A stretch of DNA of 64,000 nucleotides from Paraburkholderia heleia NBRC 101817 (GCF_000739775.1 NZ_BBJH01000006.1:124001-188000); one strand, 5' to 3'. Positions 19,280-27,673 are shown, counted from the first letter of the stretch. Program-made: numbers and translations. Notes: generated by a model not told the origin, from the sequence alone.

Positions 19280-19333
19280 CAACACGAAAATACAAGGATG
19301 GTTTGCCCTCTGGACCAGGTCCGACTGCAATGA

Positions 19334-20896
19334 TCAGTGTCCGCCCGCTGCTGCCGCGCCCGCGCCACCGCCCTTGACCGGCCTCGTCACCCAGATCAGC
19401 GGGATGATGACGATGAAGATCACGGCCGAAATCCAGAAGATGTCGTTCAACCCCAGCATGGTGGCCTGCGCGTTGAGCGAACTTTCGTAGAAGGCCGCAG
19501 CCTTGGGAACGCCGCCGCCCAGCGTCGCCTGCAGGTGCGCAATCGCGCTTGTGAAAGCGGGATTCTCCACGCTCGTTTGCTCGGCGAGCCGGGCGTGATG
19601 GAGTATCGTGCGGTCGTTCCAGGCGTTGCTCATCAGCGAGGTGCCCACGGCGCCCGCGAAAATGCGTGCGAAGTTGGACAGACCCGCGGCCGCCGGAATC
19701 TCGTCGGGCCGCAGACCCGACAGGATGATGCCGGTGAGTGGCGTGAAGAACAGCGCCGTTGGAATGCCCTGGAGCAGCGTCGGCAGGATCAGGGTCCAGG
19801 CGTCGACGCCGGTCGTGTAGTTCGAGCGCATGAAAAACACGGCGGCGAAGCCAGCGAACGCCAGTGTTGCGAGCACCCGCAGGTCGGAGCGCGGCATGAC
19901 CTTGCCCATCACGGGGGCCAGGATCACGGCGAAAATCCCCAGCGGCGCGGTCACGAGCCCCGCATCCACCGCGCGGTAGCCGAGGAAGCCCTGGATCCAC
20001 TGCGGCAGGATCACGAGGTTTGCAAAGAAGATCGCATATGCAACCGAAATCGCGACCGTGCCGCCGAGGAAGTTGCGTTTGGCGAAAAGCCGCAGGTTGA
20101 CGATCGGTCTTTCCTCAGTCAATTCCCAGATCAGGAAGAACGCGAAGCTGAGCGCAGCGACGATGGTGAGTGTCCAGATGACCGGCGAGCTGAACCAGTC
20201 GAGGTCCTTGCCCTTGTCGAGCATGATCTGCAGCGGCGCCACCCAGGCAATCAGCGAGATCAGCCCGACCTTGTCGATCGGCAGTTTGCGCGTTGGCGAC
20301 TCGCGGTCGCGGTAGATCGCCCAGATCACCGCGGCGGCAAAGAGGCCGACCGGCACGTTGATGTAGAAGATCCACGACCAGCTGTAGCTGTCGGTGATCC
20401 AGCCGCCGAGCGCCGGGCCCGCAATCGGCCCCACGGTTGCGGTCATCGCCCACAGCGCCAGCGCACTCGAACTCTTTTGCTTGGGGAACGAAGCAAGCAG
20501 CAAGGCCTGCGACAGCGGCACCAGCGGCCCCGCCACCGCGCCCTGAACGATACGGGCGACGAGCAGCGTCACCAGGTTCGGCGCCAGACCGCAGGCTGCC
20601 GACGAGAGCACGAAGAGCAGGATCGCCCAGACGAACAGCTTGACCTGGCCTACGCGCTGCGTCAGCCACCCGGTCAACGGAATGGACACCGCATTGGCCG
20701 CGGCAAAGAGCGTGATGACCCACGTGCCCTCGTCGATCGACACGCCGAGGTTGCCGGAGAGCGTGGGAATCGCAACGTTTGCGATCGACGAATCCAGCAC
20801 GTTCATAAAGGTGGCGAGTGCCACGGCGAAGGTGCCGAGTGCGAACTTCACGCCAGTCAGCTGGGCGGGCCCGCCTGGGTTGGCCGATGGATTCAT
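19334..20896 (-). CDS. emrB: MFS multidrug exporter, DHA2 / EmrB family
   Basis: This 520-residue, 14-TM antiporter carries the family motif FMNVLDSSIANVAIPTLSG in helix 1, the motif-C-like region in helix 5 (TVGPIAGPALGGWITDSYSW) and EGTWVITLFAAANAVSIPLT in helix 2. These match EmrB/QacA-type drug pumps closely. The ATG at 20896 lies 1 base beyond the stop of the distal marR gene, and its ribosome site (GAGAGAAC) is inside that gene; the frame is open to 20992. It works with the EmrA-like adaptor and NodT-type channel encoded downstream to form a tripartite pump. Confidence 0.94.
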   Translation of the reverse strand: MNPSANPGGPAQLTGVKFALGTFAVALATFMNVLDSSIANVAIPTLSGNLGVSIDEGTWVITLFAAANAVSIPLTGWLTQRVGQVKLFVWAILLFVLSSAACGLAPNLVTLLVARIVQGAVAGPLVPLSQALLLASFPKQKSSSALALWAMTATVGPIAGPALGGWITDSYSWSWIFYINVPVGLFAAAVIWAIYRDRESPTRKLPIDKVGLISLIAWVAPLQIMLDKGKDLDWFSSPVIWTLTIVAALSFAFFLIWELTEERPIVNLRLFAKRNFLGGTVAISVAYAIFFANLVILPQWIQGFLGYRAVDAGLVTAPLGIFAVILAPVMGKVMPRSDLRVLATLAFAGFAAVFFMRSNYTTGVDAWTLILPTLLQGIPTALFFTPLTGIILSGLRPDEIPAAAGLSNFARIFAGAVGTSLMSNAWNDRTILHHARLAEQTSVENPAFTSAIAHLQATLGGGVPKAAAFYESSLNAQATMLGLNDIFWISAVIFIVIIPLIWVTRPVKGGGAGAAAAGGH

Positions 20897-20897
20897 G

Positions 20898-21422
20898 TTA
20901 CGTTCTCTCGTCTGGATGCAAATGTCCCGTCGAGCACGGGCCGTTATCTGACATGTCTGATAATGTGGTAAAAAAATTGCCGCCTTCGCCATGAAGCAAT
21001 CTGGAAAGCAGCGTACTCAAGGCGTCGAAGTCGGACTTCGAGAAGTGCGAGAGCCGCTCGCTCCAGGCGCCAGGGGCAACGTCTGCGTTGCGAGCCGCGA
21101 CCGCGCGGCCCTCCCGCGTCAACGAAACGTCCACGAGGCGCCGGTCTGTGCCATTGCGCGCGCGTTCCACGAGCCCGCTGGTTTCGAGCTTGTCCAGCAC
21201 GCGCGTCACCCGGGCGGGGTGGACGCAAAGCCGCTTTGCCAGTGCCGCCGGCGTTTTTGCGCTGCCGCAGGCGAGCGTCAGCAGAATGCCGCGCTCCTGC
21301 AGGTTGAGTCCCGCGTCCTTGAGCCCTGCCCTAAGTTCAGTGGCCATCAGGTGATGCGCCTGACCGAGCACGAACACCAGATTCTGTGTCCGCTCGAAAT
21401 CTTCATTGACGGGATCGTCCAT
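20898..21422 (-). CDS. MarR-family transcriptional regulator (distal, operon-leading)
   Basis: This 174-residue winged-helix regulator has AGLNLQERGILLTLACG, the recognition helix LAKRLCVHPARVTRVLDKLE and the wing RARNGTDRRLVDVSLTREG. The last 25 residues (after LLHGEGGNFF) look unlike MarR sequence, and the DNA there contains a 20-base operator-like palindrome at 20944-20963. The gene may therefore have read through into the promoter of the MFS gene, or the promoter arose inside it. It is the first cistron of the five-gene efflux operon. Confidence 0.9.
   Translation of the reverse strand: MDDPVNEDFERTQNLVFVLGQAHHLMATELRAGLKDAGLNLQERGILLTLACGSAKTPAALAKRLCVHPARVTRVLDKLETSGLVERARNGTDRRLVDVSLTREGRAVAARNADVAPGAWSERLSHFSKSDFDALSTLLSRLLHGEGGNFFTTLSDMSDNGPCSTGHLHPDERT
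20944..20963. promoter_or_regulatory. Imperfect MarR-type operator inside the distal marR 3' end
   Basis: TTATCTG-ACATGT-CTGATAA is palindromic at 18 of 20 positions and shares the 7-6-7 geometry of the other sites. It lies 48 bases upstream of the MFS start codon, within the marR coding region. Confidence 0.6.
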
Positions 21423-21453
21423 CGATTGTCCCTCTCGATATCTGATTCACACT

Positions 21454-21473
21454 ATATCTGACTATGCAGATGT
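21454..21473. promoter_or_regulatory. MarR-type operator upstream of distal marR
   Basis: ATATCTG-ACTATG-CAGATGT matches the perfect site in the left arm and in CAGAT of the right arm. A further ATATCTG lies at 21438-21444, so binding may be cooperative. The site is about 32 bases upstream of the marR start. Confidence 0.6.
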
Positions 21474-21698
21474 ATGCAAGTCAGTTTCACAGGCACATAT
21501 GAGCCGAGCGAGAGCCCCGGACCCACGCCGGACCACGCTGCTCGTGCGACGCTATACACGTGTAAAAAGTGATGTGAACGGCAGGCGATTATCGGTATCG
21601 CTCTTCGAGGCTATATTGATTCCGCGCAGACTTGGCCAACGCCCACACGAGATGCGCAAGTGCGGATTGACGCTCTGTATTTTCAGGAGAATCGAAGA

Positions 21699-22121
21699 AT
21701 GACTAACAAACCGCTTACAATGGGTATCGATCATGTCGGATTGACCGTACGCGACCTGAATCTCACCCGCGACTTTTTCGTGAATTGCCTGGGCTGGAGA
21801 CAAGTAGGCGAAAGGCCCGGCTATCCAGCTGCGTTCGTTTCGGACGGTCACGTCATGTTGACCCTCTGGCAAGTTACCGACCCGAGTCGCCTCGTCGAAT
21901 TCGACCGCAAGATCCACGTGGGCCTGCATCATCTTGCCTTGCGCGTCGGTAGCGAAGAAGCGCTCAACGATATCTTCTCGCGTGTGTCCTCCTGGCCGGG
22001 CGTGGAGATTGAATTCGCGCCGGAAAACCTCGGTCCTGGACCGAAACGGCACACCATGGTGTACGAACCGGGCGGGATCAGACTCGAGTTCGACCACGAC
22101 CCGCGCACGCAAGCATCCTGA
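21699..22121 (+). CDS. VOC / glyoxalase-like dioxygenase superfamily protein
   Basis: This 140-residue protein has the paired beta-alpha-beta-beta-beta units of the vicinal oxygen chelate fold: MGIDHVGLTVRDLNLTRDFF in the first module, GLHHLALRVGSEEALND in the second and VYEPGGIRLEFDHD at the end. Metal-ligand candidates are His9 (IDHVGL), the His of LHHLAL and the Glu of RLEF. The family includes glyoxalase I, fosfomycin-resistance proteins and extradiol dioxygenases; the substrate is unknown. The ATG at 21699 is preceded by AGGAGA; the frame is open from 21660. Confidence 0.85.
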   Translation: MTNKPLTMGIDHVGLTVRDLNLTRDFFVNCLGWRQVGERPGYPAAFVSDGHVMLTLWQVTDPSRLVEFDRKIHVGLHHLALRVGSEEALNDIFSRVSSWPGVEIEFAPENLGPGPKRHTMVYEPGGIRLEFDHDPRTQAS

Positions 22122-22425
22122 GCCTCGCGGCAAACCGCGTGCGGCCATGCTGGCGCGCCATGGCCGCTGCTCGCGCATCGCGGGCAGCAGACTCACGATC
22201 GCTCCGTTAGCTTCCGAAGAACAACTTACAGCAACTGGCTGGCCGTGCGCAATTTACATGACCTTTTCCACCGTGCGTCAGCGTGCCTGACTTGTTCCCG
22301 CGAGTCATAACTGTTTGTCCGTGTCTTGTATTCAAAACGCGAGCGTAGATGCGTACATTGATCGTAATCGGTGCAGTGCAGGCAGCCCGATCAGATAGCT
22401 GGTCCAACTTACTTCGAGGTTTGAT
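22122..22425. other. Intergenic stretch before SDR gene
   Basis: About 300 bases with no recognisable gene. It presumably holds the promoter of the SDR gene; no clear operator was seen. Confidence 0.4.
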
Positions 22426-23136
22426 ATGAGTCACTCCCCCAAAGTCGTCGTGGTCACTGGTGCATCGCAGGGCATTGGCGCCGAAACCGTCAAGGCATTC
22501 CGCAAGCTCGGCTACAAGGTGGTCGCAACGTCGCGCAACATCAAACAGACCGACGATGAGAATCTCGTCGCGGTGGCCGGCGACATCGCCGACCCGGCCA
22601 CCGCTCGCCGTGTGATCGAGACGGCCGTCTCGCGCTTTGGGCGCGTCGATACGCTCATCAACAACGCGGGCGTTTTTATGGCGAAGGCGTTCACGCAATA
22701 TACCGCGGAAGACTACGCCACGGTCACGGGCATCAACCTCGGCGGCTTCTTCTATATCACGCAGCTCGCCATTGCAGAGATGGAAAAGCACGAGAGCGGA
22801 CACGTGGTCAATATCACAACGACCCTGGTCGATCATGCGATCAACGGCGTGCCTTCGGTGCTGGCCTCGCTGACCAAGGGTGGTCTCGCCGCCGCAACGC
22901 GCTCGCTGGCTATCGAGTACGCAAAGCGCGGAATTCGCGCCAACGCGGTTTCTCCCGGCATCATCAAGTCGCCGATGCACGCGCCAGAAACCCATGCGGC
23001 GCTTGGCGCGCTGCATCCGATGGGTCATATGGGCGAAATGAGCGACATCGTGAACGCGATCCTCTATCTCGATTCGGCCGCCTTCGTGACGGGTGAAATC
23101 CTCCACGTGGACGGCGGCCAGATCGCGGGCCACTGA
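22426..23136 (+). CDS. Short-chain dehydrogenase/reductase-like protein lacking the catalytic Tyr
   Basis: This 236-residue protein has the SDR Rossmann fold: VVVTGASQGIGAETVKAF for the dinucleotide, NNAGVF after strand 4, and SPGIIKSPMH near the end. In place of the usual Tyr-x-x-x-Lys it reads SVLASLTKGG, so the Lys is kept but the position four before it is Ala and no Tyr is nearby. The usual Ser is also replaced by Thr in ITTTLVDH. Such proteins may be NAD(P)-binding non-redox enzymes or use another acid. It is followed by a tautomerase gene 63 bases on and probably shares its transcript. Confidence 0.85.
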   Translation: MSHSPKVVVVTGASQGIGAETVKAFRKLGYKVVATSRNIKQTDDENLVAVAGDIADPATARRVIETAVSRFGRVDTLINNAGVFMAKAFTQYTAEDYATVTGINLGGFFYITQLAIAEMEKHESGHVVNITTTLVDHAINGVPSVLASLTKGGLAAATRSLAIEYAKRGIRANAVSPGIIKSPMHAPETHAALGALHPMGHMGEMSDIVNAILYLDSAAFVTGEILHVDGGQIAGH

Positions 23137-23199
23137 GCCGCCTTGAAGCAACAAGGAGCGCCGGCGCTTCTCCCAACGTTCACCATCGAGGATAGCGAA

Positions 23200-23433
23200 A
23201 TGCCGATCGTCACAATCCAGGTTACACGCGAAGGCACACGGCCTGGAACAGATTCCGTTACGCCGGATGAAAAGGCCCAGCTCATTAAGGGCGTGAGTGA
23301 ACTATTGCTCGACGTATTGAATAAACCGTTGGAGGCGACTTTCGTCGTCATCGAAGAAGTGCCAACGGAAAACTGGGGATGGGGTGGCTTGCCCACCGAC
23401 GTCTACCGCAGACAGAAGGGCCTCATCAAGTAA
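23200..23433 (+). CDS. Tautomerase family protein (4-oxalocrotonate tautomerase-like)
   Basis: This 77-residue protein starts Met-Pro-Ile-Val, so the N-terminal proline, the family's catalytic base, is exposed after Met removal. VTREGTRPGTDSVTPDEKAQ is followed by LIKGVSELLLDVLNKP and VVIEEVPTENWGWGG, in line with the YrdN-like branch. I chose the ATG at 23200 both for Pro1 and for the GAGGA ribosome site; the frame is open from 23143. It lies just after the SDR-like gene, so both may act on one unsaturated keto substrate. Confidence 0.88.
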   Translation: MPIVTIQVTREGTRPGTDSVTPDEKAQLIKGVSELLLDVLNKPLEATFVVIEEVPTENWGWGGLPTDVYRRQKGLIK

Positions 23434-23470
23434 GCGCGCGTGGCCTGCACGAGAGTCAGGCCTCGCGCGC
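23434..23470 (+). terminator. Stem-loop after the tautomerase gene
   Basis: GCGCGCGTGGCCTG pairs with CAGGCCTCGCGCGC (13 of 14 pairs) around a 9-base loop directly after the stop codon. There is no T-run, so it may be a Rho-aided terminator or an mRNA-stabilising hairpin. Confidence 0.5.
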
Positions 23471-23520
23471 CCGGTTACCGGTCGCATCGTGGCGCTTTCA
23501 ATCTTCAATTGAGGCCTCGC

Positions 23521-24003
23521 ATGAATACCGACGACGGACTTCGAACACAGTCACGCAACATGGGCGCGATGACGGGCGACAAGCTCGTCCTACGCCCGGA
23601 CCCATGGGAGCAGACACTCCTGCTTCTCGACAGGCTTTGCACGAAAGAGCCACGCGCAGAGACCTTGAATCCCCCCGAACTCACGCGCGCGCCGCCGCGC
23701 CCCGACGACGGAAGGTGCCGTAAACTCCGGGAAAAGCGCGACACGACGCGCGACGCACCCTGCGTAGCCGTCATCACACTCCTCGAGCGCCTTTCCCCCA
23801 GAACCGTCGCATTGCGCTGGTGCTCAGCCTCATGCCACTACGGCTATCAAATCTGGGTTTGCGCAAAGGCGCGCCGAGCCGGCGTGTGCGCAGTGAGCGG
23901 CAAGGCAATCCGGCGCGACGACTTGATCTATCGGCCTTATACCCGCACGTTGGTCGTTCCCGTGAATGTAAACGCCATGATTCATTCCTTTGCTTTGGCT
24001 TGA
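23521..24003 (+). CDS. DUF3331 family protein
   Basis: This 160-residue cytoplasmic protein has the DUF3331 pattern as I remember it from Burkholderia genomes. A loosely conserved N-terminal region comes first, then VALRWCSASCHYGYQIW, ARRAGVCAVSGKAIRRDDLIYRP and a closing VNAMIHSF. The CxYG..W...A..AGVCA.SG.xI segment resembles a small zinc-ribbon-like or OB-type unit, but the function is unknown. The ATG at 23521 is preceded by GAGG; the frame is open from 23440. It stands between a tautomerase and a DJ-1 protein in the same direction. Confidence 0.75.
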   Translation: MNTDDGLRTQSRNMGAMTGDKLVLRPDPWEQTLLLLDRLCTKEPRAETLNPPELTRAPPRPDDGRCRKLREKRDTTRDAPCVAVITLLERLSPRTVALRWCSASCHYGYQIWVCAKARRAGVCAVSGKAIRRDDLIYRPYTRTLVVPVNVNAMIHSFALA

Positions 24004-24054
24004 TAGGGATTTTCTGCAACCGGAAGTTGTGAAAACGTATTAAAGGAGAGCGTC

Positions 24055-24741
24055 ATGAAGATTCTTATGGTTTTGACTTCGCATGATGAACTGGGCAATA
24101 CAGGCCGCAAGACCGGGTTCTGGCTCGAGGAACTGGCTGCACCTTACTACGTGTTCAAGGACGCCGGGGTGCAAGTCGTGCTCGCGTCGCCCAAGGGCGG
24201 AAAACCACCGCTCGACCCCAAGAGCAATGAGCCGGACTTTCAGACGGACCTGACACGTCGTTTCGAAGCCGACCCCGCTGCGGCGGCGGATCTGGCCAAC
24301 ACCGCAAAGCTCAAGGATGTCGCCCATGGCGAATTCGATGCGGTCTTCTATCCGGGCGGCCATGGTCCGCTGTGGGATCTCGCTGAAGACCCCGATTCTA
24401 TTGGCCTGATCGAGCGTACGATCGCAGCCGGGAGAGCCGTCGATTTCGTATGCCATGCGCCCGGCGTGCTGCGACACGTCAAAGGCCCGGATGGCAAGCC
24501 GCTCGTCAACGGAAAGCGGGTCACGGGCTTTACGAATTCGGAAGAGGAAGCGGTTGGGCTGACCAAGGTGGTCCCGTTCCTCGTTGAAGACGAACTCAAG
24601 GCGAAGGGCGGAAACTATTCGAAGGGCCCCGACTGGCAGCCGTATGTGCTCGAAGACGGCCTCCTGCTCACCGGGCAGAATCCAGCGTCGTCGGGACCGG
24701 CCGCCAAAGCGTTACTGGAGAAGCTGGGCAAGCGTCACTGA
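24055..24741 (+). CDS. DJ-1/PfpI family type 1 glutamine amidotransferase-like (Hsp31 branch)
   Basis: This 228-residue protein has the DJ-1 fold: MKILMVLTSHDELGNTGRKT at the start, ASPKGGKPPLDPKSNEPD, GHGPLWDLAED, the nucleophile elbow DFVCHAPGVLRHV with Cys near 142, and NSEEEAVGLTKVVPFLVED. The ordering matches the Hsp31-like glyoxalase III / class I glutaminase-like branch. It may remove methylglyoxal or act as a holdase. A strong ribosome site (AAAGGAGAG) precedes the ATG. It converges on the AhpD-like gene. Confidence 0.9.
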   Translation: MKILMVLTSHDELGNTGRKTGFWLEELAAPYYVFKDAGVQVVLASPKGGKPPLDPKSNEPDFQTDLTRRFEADPAAAADLANTAKLKDVAHGEFDAVFYPGGHGPLWDLAEDPDSIGLIERTIAAGRAVDFVCHAPGVLRHVKGPDGKPLVNGKRVTGFTNSEEEAVGLTKVVPFLVEDELKAKGGNYSKGPDWQPYVLEDGLLLTGQNPASSGPAAKALLEKLGKRH

Positions 24742-24751
24742 CGCTCAGCCC

Positions 24752-25189
24752 TCAGGCCGGCATTTTGCGGAAGGAAATCGCAAGCCGGTTCCAGGTATTG
24801 ATCGCCGAAACGAGTAAGGTTAGGTCGACGATCTCCGCGTCGCTGAAATGCGGCTTGACGGCTTTCCATAGCTCGTCGGGCACGTGATGCCGCGATACGA
24901 GTGTGACGGCTTCCGTCCATTCCAGTGCGGCGCGTTCGCGGTCTGTGAAGAATGGCGTTTCGCGCCAGACGACCACGGCCGCCAATCGGCGATCGGTTTC
25001 CCCGCCTTTGCGTGCGTCGGTTGCGTGCATGTCCACGCAGAATGCGCACCCGTTGACTTGCGACGCGCGCAGACGAACCAACTCGGTGAGGGACTTTTCC
25101 AGCGTTGATTTACCGATTTGTTCTTCTAGCGAGAGCAGCGCCTGAATGGCGTTCGGGTTGGCCTTAAAGAAGTCGAGACGTTGTTCCAT
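24752..25189 (-). CDS. AhpD/CMD-like peroxidase-fold protein
   Basis: This 145-residue carboxymuconolactone-decarboxylase-family protein carries the redox pair in GCAFCVDMHATDARKGG (CxxC, followed by His), as in AhpD-type alkylhydroperoxidases. LVRLRASQVNGCAFC and ERAALEWTEAVTLVS are standard AhpD-like core blocks. It probably acts as a thiol peroxidase or disulfide reductase in the cytoplasm. The ribosome site is weak. It is followed downstream by a convergent DJ-1 gene; the lyase-like gene upstream may share its promoter. Confidence 0.9.
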   Translation of the reverse strand: MEQRLDFFKANPNAIQALLSLEEQIGKSTLEKSLTELVRLRASQVNGCAFCVDMHATDARKGGETDRRLAAVVVWRETPFFTDRERAALEWTEAVTLVSRHHVPDELWKAVKPHFSDAEIVDLTLLVSAINTWNRLAISFRKMPA

Positions 25190-25227
25190 GTTGGGCTTGG
25201 GGGAGAGTTAAGACGAGCCAGATTGTT

Positions 25228-25779
25228 TCAGTGCTGCGGCGCTTCTGCGCCGAACGCAATGCGCCCCGCGGGCAAGAAAGTGAGCGAAATGACGGCGCCG
25301 CCCTTGACTTCCGGAAAGTGATGGCTGCCGGGCTCGGGCGCCGTCCATCCGCCATGACACCAGCCATTTGGACCCGCGAGCGCTGCGCCGTCGTCAAGCG
25401 GCACTACCAGATTGATCTCGCCGTATGGATGAATATGGAAATCAGCGCGGAAGCTGCCTTCCGGGTTCTGCTGCGTGTTATCCGTGCTGTCCAGAAGCAC
25501 TGCCGTGGCACTGAAAAAGAACGTCTGCGCACTCGGCGCGACGAGATGCGAGCGACGGTAACGTGGGCCAGCGATCTCGGTGTTCGCCGCCCAGCCCTCT
25601 TTCACGCCGAGGGTAATCAGGCGCGCGAGGTCCCGGTACAGCGCGCTCTCCAGACCGTACTTGTCATTCAGCCATTGCTCGACCTCGAAGCCGGCGGTCA
25701 TGTCCTTGACCTCATGCAAGAAGGGAACGAGGCGGGCGACAAGCTCGTCTTTGCTGCTGGTGTATTGGGTCTGCGACAT
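25228..25779 (-). CDS. DUF4863 / 4-hydroxylaminobenzoate lyase-like protein
   Basis: This 183-residue protein resembles the p-hydroxylaminobenzoate lyase (PnbB, DUF4863) family, which converts 4-hydroxylaminobenzoate to protocatechuate and ammonia in 4-nitrobenzoate breakdown. The visible cupin-like core has DFHIHPYGEINLVVPLD, with candidate metal ligands in the HIH...E pattern, and HFPEVKGGAVISLTFLPAGR. I call the start at MSQTQY; no ribosome site is clear, and the frame is open to 25905, so the true N-terminus is uncertain. No nitroreductase (pnbA) is next to it, so the natural substrate may differ. The family assignment rests on memory of its overall pattern. Confidence 0.6.
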   Translation of the reverse strand: MSQTQYTSSKDELVARLVPFLHEVKDMTAGFEVEQWLNDKYGLESALYRDLARLITLGVKEGWAANTEIAGPRYRRSHLVAPSAQTFFFSATAVLLDSTDNTQQNPEGSFRADFHIHPYGEINLVVPLDDGAALAGPNGWCHGGWTAPEPGSHHFPEVKGGAVISLTFLPAGRIAFGAEAPQH

Positions 25780-25879
25780 CGTTGCATGGAATTTGTGAAC
25801 GTCGGAGCAAGCATTCTTCCTCACGGCTCCCATTCCATCCATCATCAATCGGCCAGATTTCCTATCGTATCGTCCATAT

Positions 25880-26395
25880 TTATAGCGGCGACACGTCATC
25901 GCCACGGCGTTGTAGAACCGGGTCGCGAAATGCGCGGTAGACCACGAATGCCATCCACAACGCCAGCACGCCGAAACTCCACCACTGCAGGAATATGCCC
26001 CATCCCCAAATGAGCGTCCCGAACGCCGAAAGCGTCAGCCCACGCCTCGCCGCCATGACCTCGCTCAAAGCGTTATGGGGCCTGAATCCGGCGGCCTCGT
26101 TCGCGTGGGCGATCACCAGATCCGTCACCGTGTGTTCGAGATAGCGGCGCGAGGCCAGCAGAAGGCCAGTGATCGTGATGACCGATCCAGACCGTTCGAA
26201 CAGATCCCACTGTGCCGAAGCCTGTGCAAAGCAGGCGCATACGATCGCCGGGGAAACAGCCAGCACAATCATTGCGACGCTGCGGAAAATATAGCCCCAC
26301 GGCATTCGCAAGGCTTCCCGGTGATAGCAATTCACTGCGCAGCCATCCGCGCAGATATCAGGCTCTTTACTCACGATGCGCACTCTCTGATCCAT
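25880..26395 (-). CDS. Hypothetical inner-membrane protein, 3-4 TM
   Basis: This 171-residue protein is not recognised. It has hydrophobic segments in FRSVAMIVLAVSPAIVCAC, SVITITGLLLASRRYL and LIWGWGIFLQWWSFGVLALW, with basic loops. A Cys-rich N-terminus (CADGCAVNCYH) precedes them. It starts 24 bases after the patatin gene and is probably the last gene of the adc-hbdH-patatin operon. The start could also be the internal Met31. Confidence 0.6.
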   Translation of the reverse strand: MDQRVRIVSKEPDICADGCAVNCYHREALRMPWGYIFRSVAMIVLAVSPAIVCACFAQASAQWDLFERSGSVITITGLLLASRRYLEHTVTDLVIAHANEAAGFRPHNALSEVMAARRGLTLSAFGTLIWGWGIFLQWWSFGVLALWMAFVVYRAFRDPVLQRRGDDVSPL

Positions 26396-26419
26396 TAGCC
26401 GATCTCGACCGCCAACCTG

Positions 26420-27673
26420 TCAAGCCGCGATTTTCCGTTCTTCCCCGAGGGGCAATATCAGTGCGTCACGGTCACACTCCGGCACCGCGCCAGGCAAGCG
26501 ATGTACGTCGTGCGTCACGAAACCCTGCTCGCGGCTTGGCACATCGAACCACTCGCGATGGGAAAACGAATCGCGGATATCTTCGAGACCGCTTTCCCAA
26601 TGCTCCCGCATCGTATCGATGCTGAATTCGTAGTCCTTATAGTGCCCTTCATAAGGTTTGTTCTTGTAAATGAGGTGCACCACGTTGATCGCGCTGCCGT
26701 CGGCCGCCTCTTCGGCGAGACGAAAGAGCGGATCGGTCCCGCGCAGTTCGGCTGGAATGTGCGCGAGCAGTTCCCTGATGAAACGCGCATGCTTCTGACG
26801 ATCCGCCAGCATGCTGGTCACCGCGCGCGTGCGGCTCGAATACTGGATGTCTTTGGCACGCGCGGAGACGTCGAAGAAGTCCCCCGGCGCGTTGCCGCGC
26901 GCGCTCCAGAGATCGACCTGAAACACCAGTGCGTCCTTGTGGTCCGCATCGCGCAGCACCTCCGTCAATGGCGTGTTCGACACGAGGCCGCCGTCCCAGT
27001 AATACTCGCCGTCGATCTCGACCGCCGGAAAACCGGGCGGCAACGCCCCCGACGCCATGAAATGCTCGGGCTTCAAAGGCATTTTCGTGTTGTCGAAGTA
27101 CACCAGGTTGCCAGTGCGTACGTTCACCGCCCCCACTGAAACACGGATGCCGCCGTCGTTGATCCGGTCGAAATCGGCAAACTCCAACAGTGTCTGCTTC
27201 AGGGCGGCCGTATCGTAGTAGCTGACCACGTTGGGGTTTTGCTTGCCGAAACCCGCCACCGGCAACAGCACGCGCGGCGAGAAAAATCCCGGCTGCCCCT
27301 CGGTCACGGCGCGCCCGGCCGCCCATACGCTGGCCCACTTGTGCGGGAAGTCGTGTATTCCGAACATTGGTGGCATCCATGCGCCCAGTCCGCCCACCCA
27401 GTCGCGTGGATGGCAGATCCGGTTCCAGAAACCGCGCAAGGCTTCCACGCGCCTTTCCGGCGCATTGCCTGCAATGATGGCAGTGTTGAGCGCGCCGATC
27501 GAAATGCCCGAGATCGTGCCCGGTTGCACCCCCATCTCGGCCAGACCCTCGTATACGCCGGCCTGGTAAGACCCGAGCGCGCCACCGCCCTGAAGCACCA
27601 GAGCCACTTCGTCGTAGTGCGGCAACAAGAACGTATCCGGCTGCCGGCTGGTTTGACTTGTGCTGCTGCGCAT
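26420..27673 (-). CDS. Patatin-like phospholipase/esterase with C-terminal DUF3734-type region
   Basis: This 417-residue protein has the patatin catalytic set: an oxyanion-hole loop (LVLQGGGALGSYQAGV), the nucleophile elbow GISIG with Ser near residue 57, and the catalytic Asp in YYWDGGLVSNTPL near 219. A conserved tail follows (FDVSARAKDIQYSSRTR, IYKNKPYEGHYKDYEFS), as in the patatin/DUF3734 proteins. It follows the 3-hydroxybutyrate dehydrogenase gene by 10 bases. That context, next to acetoacetate decarboxylase, suggests a role in polyhydroxybutyrate or lipid turnover. That role is inferred from position only. Confidence 0.9.
   Translation of the reverse strand: MRSSTSQTSRQPDTFLLPHYDEVALVLQGGGALGSYQAGVYEGLAEMGVQPGTISGISIGALNTAIIAGNAPERRVEALRGFWNRICHPRDWVGGLGAWMPPMFGIHDFPHKWASVWAAGRAVTEGQPGFFSPRVLLPVAGFGKQNPNVVSYYDTAALKQTLLEFADFDRINDGGIRVSVGAVNVRTGNLVYFDNTKMPLKPEHFMASGALPPGFPAVEIDGEYYWDGGLVSNTPLTEVLRDADHKDALVFQVDLWSARGNAPGDFFDVSARAKDIQYSSRTRAVTSMLADRQKHARFIRELLAHIPAELRGTDPLFRLAEEAADGSAINVVHLIYKNKPYEGHYKDYEFSIDTMREHWESGLEDIRDSFSHREWFDVPSREQGFVTHDVHRLPGAVPECDRDALILPLGEERKIAA

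Noticed and set aside
17444..20971. Plus-strand ORFs of 534 and 544 aa opposite the second efflux operon
   Set aside because: They lie wholly opposite clear efflux and MarR genes and have Arg/Gln-rich, domain-free products.
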